Made by a program: the position numbers and the translations under genes
Assembly (NCBI GenBank): GCA_947176515.1
Contig: CAMWQZ010000057.1
Coordinates: forward strand, 1-6,909
Length of the DNA stretch: 6,909 nt
Direction of reading: 5' to 3'
Source of the DNA: an uncultured Bacteroidales bacterium
Lineage (GTDB): Bacteria; Bacteroidota; Bacteroidia; Bacteroidales; Muribaculaceae
The notes under the pieces: model-generated
What the model was told of the DNA's origin: nothing
The model's input: the letters and a program-made list of their open reading frames with translations, nothing else
Database searches by the model: none
Shown here: positions 5,630-6,909 of the stretch, in pieces
Layout: each line of letters starts with the position of its first letter
Position numbering within the stretch: the stretch's first letter is position 1

Positions 5630-6016
5630 ATGACGGAATCAGGGATAAATGCATTAAGCCAAAAGATAATCGGAGCTGCTATTGAAGTCCATCGGAATCT
5701 TGGTCCAGGCCTTTTGGAACACACATACCAAGCAGCTTTGATGTTAGAATTAAAACTACGTAATATTAGAGCCGAAAGTGAAGTGGAGATTCAAGCTCTA
5801 TACAAAGGGCATTATTTAAATACCGCTTATCGAGCTGATATAATCGTTGAAAAAGAAATAATCGTGGAGCTAAAAGCCACCGATAATGACAACCCGATTT
5901 TCACAAAGCAACTTCTCACCTATCTCCGCCTATCTGATAAACGATTAGGATTACTCATAAACTTCAATCACGAGCTCCTGAAAAATGGCATAACAAGAGT
6001 GGTCAACAATCTTTAA
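5630..6016 (+). CDS. GxxExxY protein (PD-(D/E)XK nuclease-like)
   Basis: 128 residues, the usual length for this family (GxxExxY protein, PDDEXK_3-like). The N-terminal half carries IEVHRNLGPGLLEHTYQAAL at 18-37, in which G27, E30 and Y33 form the naming GxxExxY motif. The putative nuclease core is YRADIIV (67-73) with D70, then IVELKA (78-83) with E80 and K82 (the ExK), followed by the conserved QLLTYLRLS (94-102) and GLLINFN (107-113) blocks. The likely catalytic residues appear intact. The fold predicts a metal-dependent nuclease or nucleic-acid-binding protein; to my knowledge the biological role is unsettled. There is no signal peptide, so it should be cytoplasmic. The gene lies alone between 21-bp inverted repeats, is more AT-rich than its neighbours and has its promoter pressed against the start codon, all suggesting an acquired unit. 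No clear terminator follows; the right repeat begins 38 bases after the stop. Confidence 0.93.
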   Translation: MTESGINALSQKIIGAAIEVHRNLGPGLLEHTYQAALMLELKLRNIRAESEVEIQALYKGHYLNTAYRADIIVEKEIIVELKATDNDNPIFTKQLLTYLRLSDKRLGLLINFNHELLKNGITRVVNNL

Positions 6017-6045
6017 AATCCACACCTAAATACCACCTTAAAAAA

Positions 6046-6086
6046 CTTTGCAGTCTTTGCGCCTTTGCGTGAGACAAAAACTTTGC
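6046..6086 (+). repeat. CTTTGC hexamer array overlapping the right inverted repeat
   Basis: CTTTGC occurs at 6046-6051, 6055-6060, 6063-6068 and 6081-6086, i.e. steps of 9, 8 and 18 bases. A longer direct repeat, AAAAACTTTGC, occurs at 6041-6051 and 6076-6086, just inside and just outside the right inverted repeat. The last copy contains the TTTG used as the -33 box of the TPR gene. Confidence 0.6.
6055..6075 (-). repeat. Right inverted repeat of the GxxExxY cassette (21 bp)
   Basis: Reading CTTTGCGCCTTTGCGTGAG then AC, this is the reverse complement of 5537-5557 except at 6065. It ends 6 bases before the -33 box of the downstream TPR gene. Confidence 0.85.
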
Positions 6087-6113
6087 TTTTCTCGGCGGCA
6101 TTTTCTACCTTTG
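6082..6113 (+). promoter_or_regulatory. Bacteroidetes-type promoter of the TPR gene
   Basis: TTTG (6082-6085), 20 bp, then TACCTTTG (6106-6113) followed by CA match the consensus exactly, and the -7 box is identical to that of tRNA-Arg. The expected start near 6118-6120 gives a leader of about 27 nt with no Shine-Dalgarno sequence. Confidence 0.8.
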
Positions 6114-6145
6114 CATTTAAATATTTGCACTCACTAAAGACAGCT

Positions 6146-6909
6146 ATGAACCATCGCTATCTATTGACACTCCTCGCCGCCGCGGCCATCGCTCCGCTAT
6201 CGGCTCAGATTAACTCTCCGTCGCCCGACGGATACATAGTCCGCGGCTATGAAATGTATGACGACCATAATTATCAAGGATGCCTTGACCAGCTGACACA
6301 TGTCGACCGCTCATCTCTGACTGACACAGAGCGCGAACAAATCGACTGGCTCGTGGCCCAATCTCAATTTGCAATCCATGGCAAAGGCGCGCGCCCTCAT
6401 TTTGTGGCTTTCCTTTCGATGTATCCCTACTCGCTCCATCGCTACGAAGCACTAATGCGCATCGGCGACTGCCTTTTTGAGTCAAGCTATGCTGAGGCTC
6501 TAAAGGTATATAAACTCGTCGACCGTAAATGCCTGACATCTGACAAAGCCGAGCATCTTGACTACCACATGGCCTATTGCTATCTGATGCTTGCTGATTT
6601 CGACGAGGCAAACCCGATTTTTGAACGGCTGATTGCAACGAAAGAATATGGCAAGGCGGCTCGCTTCTATCTGGCTTACATCGCATACGCCCAAGGAGAC
6701 TATAACGAAGCTAAGCGTCTGTTCAAATCTGTAGACACCGCTGTTGCGCCAGGTAATATGTCAGATTACTATCTCGCCCAGATTTATTATCTCGAGGGTG
6801 ACTACAAACAGACTCTGCAGACTGCGCGCGCCCTGCTGCGTCGAGGTGGCATTGCTCCGGCATTTGTTGCCGAAGCTAACCGACTCGCCGGTGAGTCGCT
6901 CTACCAGAC
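6146..6909 (+). CDS. Secreted TPR-repeat protein, N-terminal part (3' end outside window)
   Basis: From the ATG at 6146 the frame stays open for 254 full codons to the window edge. Residues 1-20 (MNHRYLLTLLAAAAIAPLSA) form a signal peptide, probably cut before Q21, so the protein should lie in the periplasm or at the outer membrane. The rest is helical with tetratricopeptide-like units: roughly 27-60 (GYIVRGYEMYDDHNYQGCL region), ~92-125, ~134-167 (YHMAYCYLMLADFDEANPIF), ~170-200 (FYLAYIAYAQGDYNEAKRLF) and ~205-237 (DYYLAQIYYLEGDYKQTL). These show the usual A/G, Y and D/N spacing of TPRs, which bind other proteins. Bacteroidales often carry large periplasmic TPR proteins of this type; the missing C-terminus prevents a closer call. 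An exact consensus promoter lies upstream. The neighbouring genes do not indicate a shared pathway. Confidence 0.88.
   Translation, partial: MNHRYLLTLLAAAAIAPLSAQINSPSPDGYIVRGYEMYDDHNYQGCLDQLTHVDRSSLTDTEREQIDWLVAQSQFAIHGKGARPHFVAFLSMYPYSLHRYEALMRIGDCLFESSYAEALKVYKLVDRKCLTSDKAEHLDYHMAYCYLMLADFDEANPIFERLIATKEYGKAARFYLAYIAYAQGDYNEAKRLFKSVDTAVAPGNMSDYYLAQIYYLEGDYKQTLQTARALLRRGGIAPAFVAEANRLAGESLYQ

Larger units (their letters stand above)
5537..6075. mobile_element. Candidate inverted-repeat-bounded GxxExxY cassette (539 bp)
   Basis: A single small gene with its own promoter is enclosed by 21-bp near-perfect inverted repeats. A hand count over 5641-6000 gives 139 G or C in 360 bases (about 39%), lower than spot-checked stretches of the flanking genes (mostly 47-60%). 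No transposase is present and no convincing target-site duplication is visible, so movement is an inference. I recall repeats rich in GCAGAGGCGCAAAG accompanying GxxExxY genes in Bacteroidetes; this was not checked. The repeats might instead be regulatory or hairpin-forming. Confidence 0.4.

Noticed and set aside
5532..6080. Target-site duplication flanking the GxxExxY cassette
   Set aside because: The bases outside the repeats (TAAAAG on the left, AAAAAC on the right) share only a short A-run, which is not distinguishable from chance.
6041..6086. CTTTGC array as a CRISPR or tandem array
   Set aside because: The units are only 6 bases with 8-18 base steps and no spacers of uniform length; it is better explained as part of the inverted-repeat end and promoter.
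6210..6686. 158-codon minus-strand open frame
   Set aside because: It is antisense to the TPR gene and its translation is arginine/serine-rich without family features.

Overview
The window looks like chromosomal DNA of a gut Bacteroidales bacterium, most likely Muribaculaceae or a close relative (the family is inferred from style, not proven). The main support is the promoter grammar. Promoters of the Bacteroidetes primary sigma factor type (-33 TTTG, 19-20 bp spacer, -7 TAnnTTTG) stand before nearly every gene, usually with the -7 box extended to TAnnTTTGCA. Shine-Dalgarno sequences are absent. A large secreted protein ends in a type IX-secretion-like tail, and a GxxExxY gene of a kind common in this phylum is present.

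Layout. 1-299 (minus): N-terminal part of a MalY/PatB-type PLP-dependent lyase or aminotransferase, running off the left edge. 335-398: two divergent promoters whose -33 boxes are back to back. 423-494: tRNA-Arg(CCT), followed by a strong hairpin. 540-766: no gene, but two minus-strand promoter-like sequences point back toward tRNA-Arg. 767-998: tRNA-Asp(GTC) with its own promoter and terminator. 1012-1302 (minus): small unrecognised membrane protein, convergent with tRNA-Asp. 1569-5456: a 1295-residue secreted phosphodiester glycosidase (DUF2233/NAGPA domain) with Ig-like and propeller-like regions and a C-terminal sorting tail, followed by a clear terminator. 5523-6086: a 128-residue GxxExxY protein (PD-(D/E)XK-like) enclosed by 21-bp inverted repeats, with a perfect 14-bp palindrome touching the left repeat. 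6146-6909: start of a secreted TPR-repeat protein running off the right edge.

The genes do not form one operon. Almost every unit has its own promoter, and most have their own terminator. The parts most worth a second look are the inverted-repeat-bounded GxxExxY cassette, whose repeat family also seems to supply the -33 box of the TPR gene; the divergent promoter pair; the orphan minus-strand promoters facing tRNA-Arg; and the unusual length and multidomain build of the phosphodiester glycosidase. No CRISPR array, rRNA, transposase or recognisable defence operon was seen.
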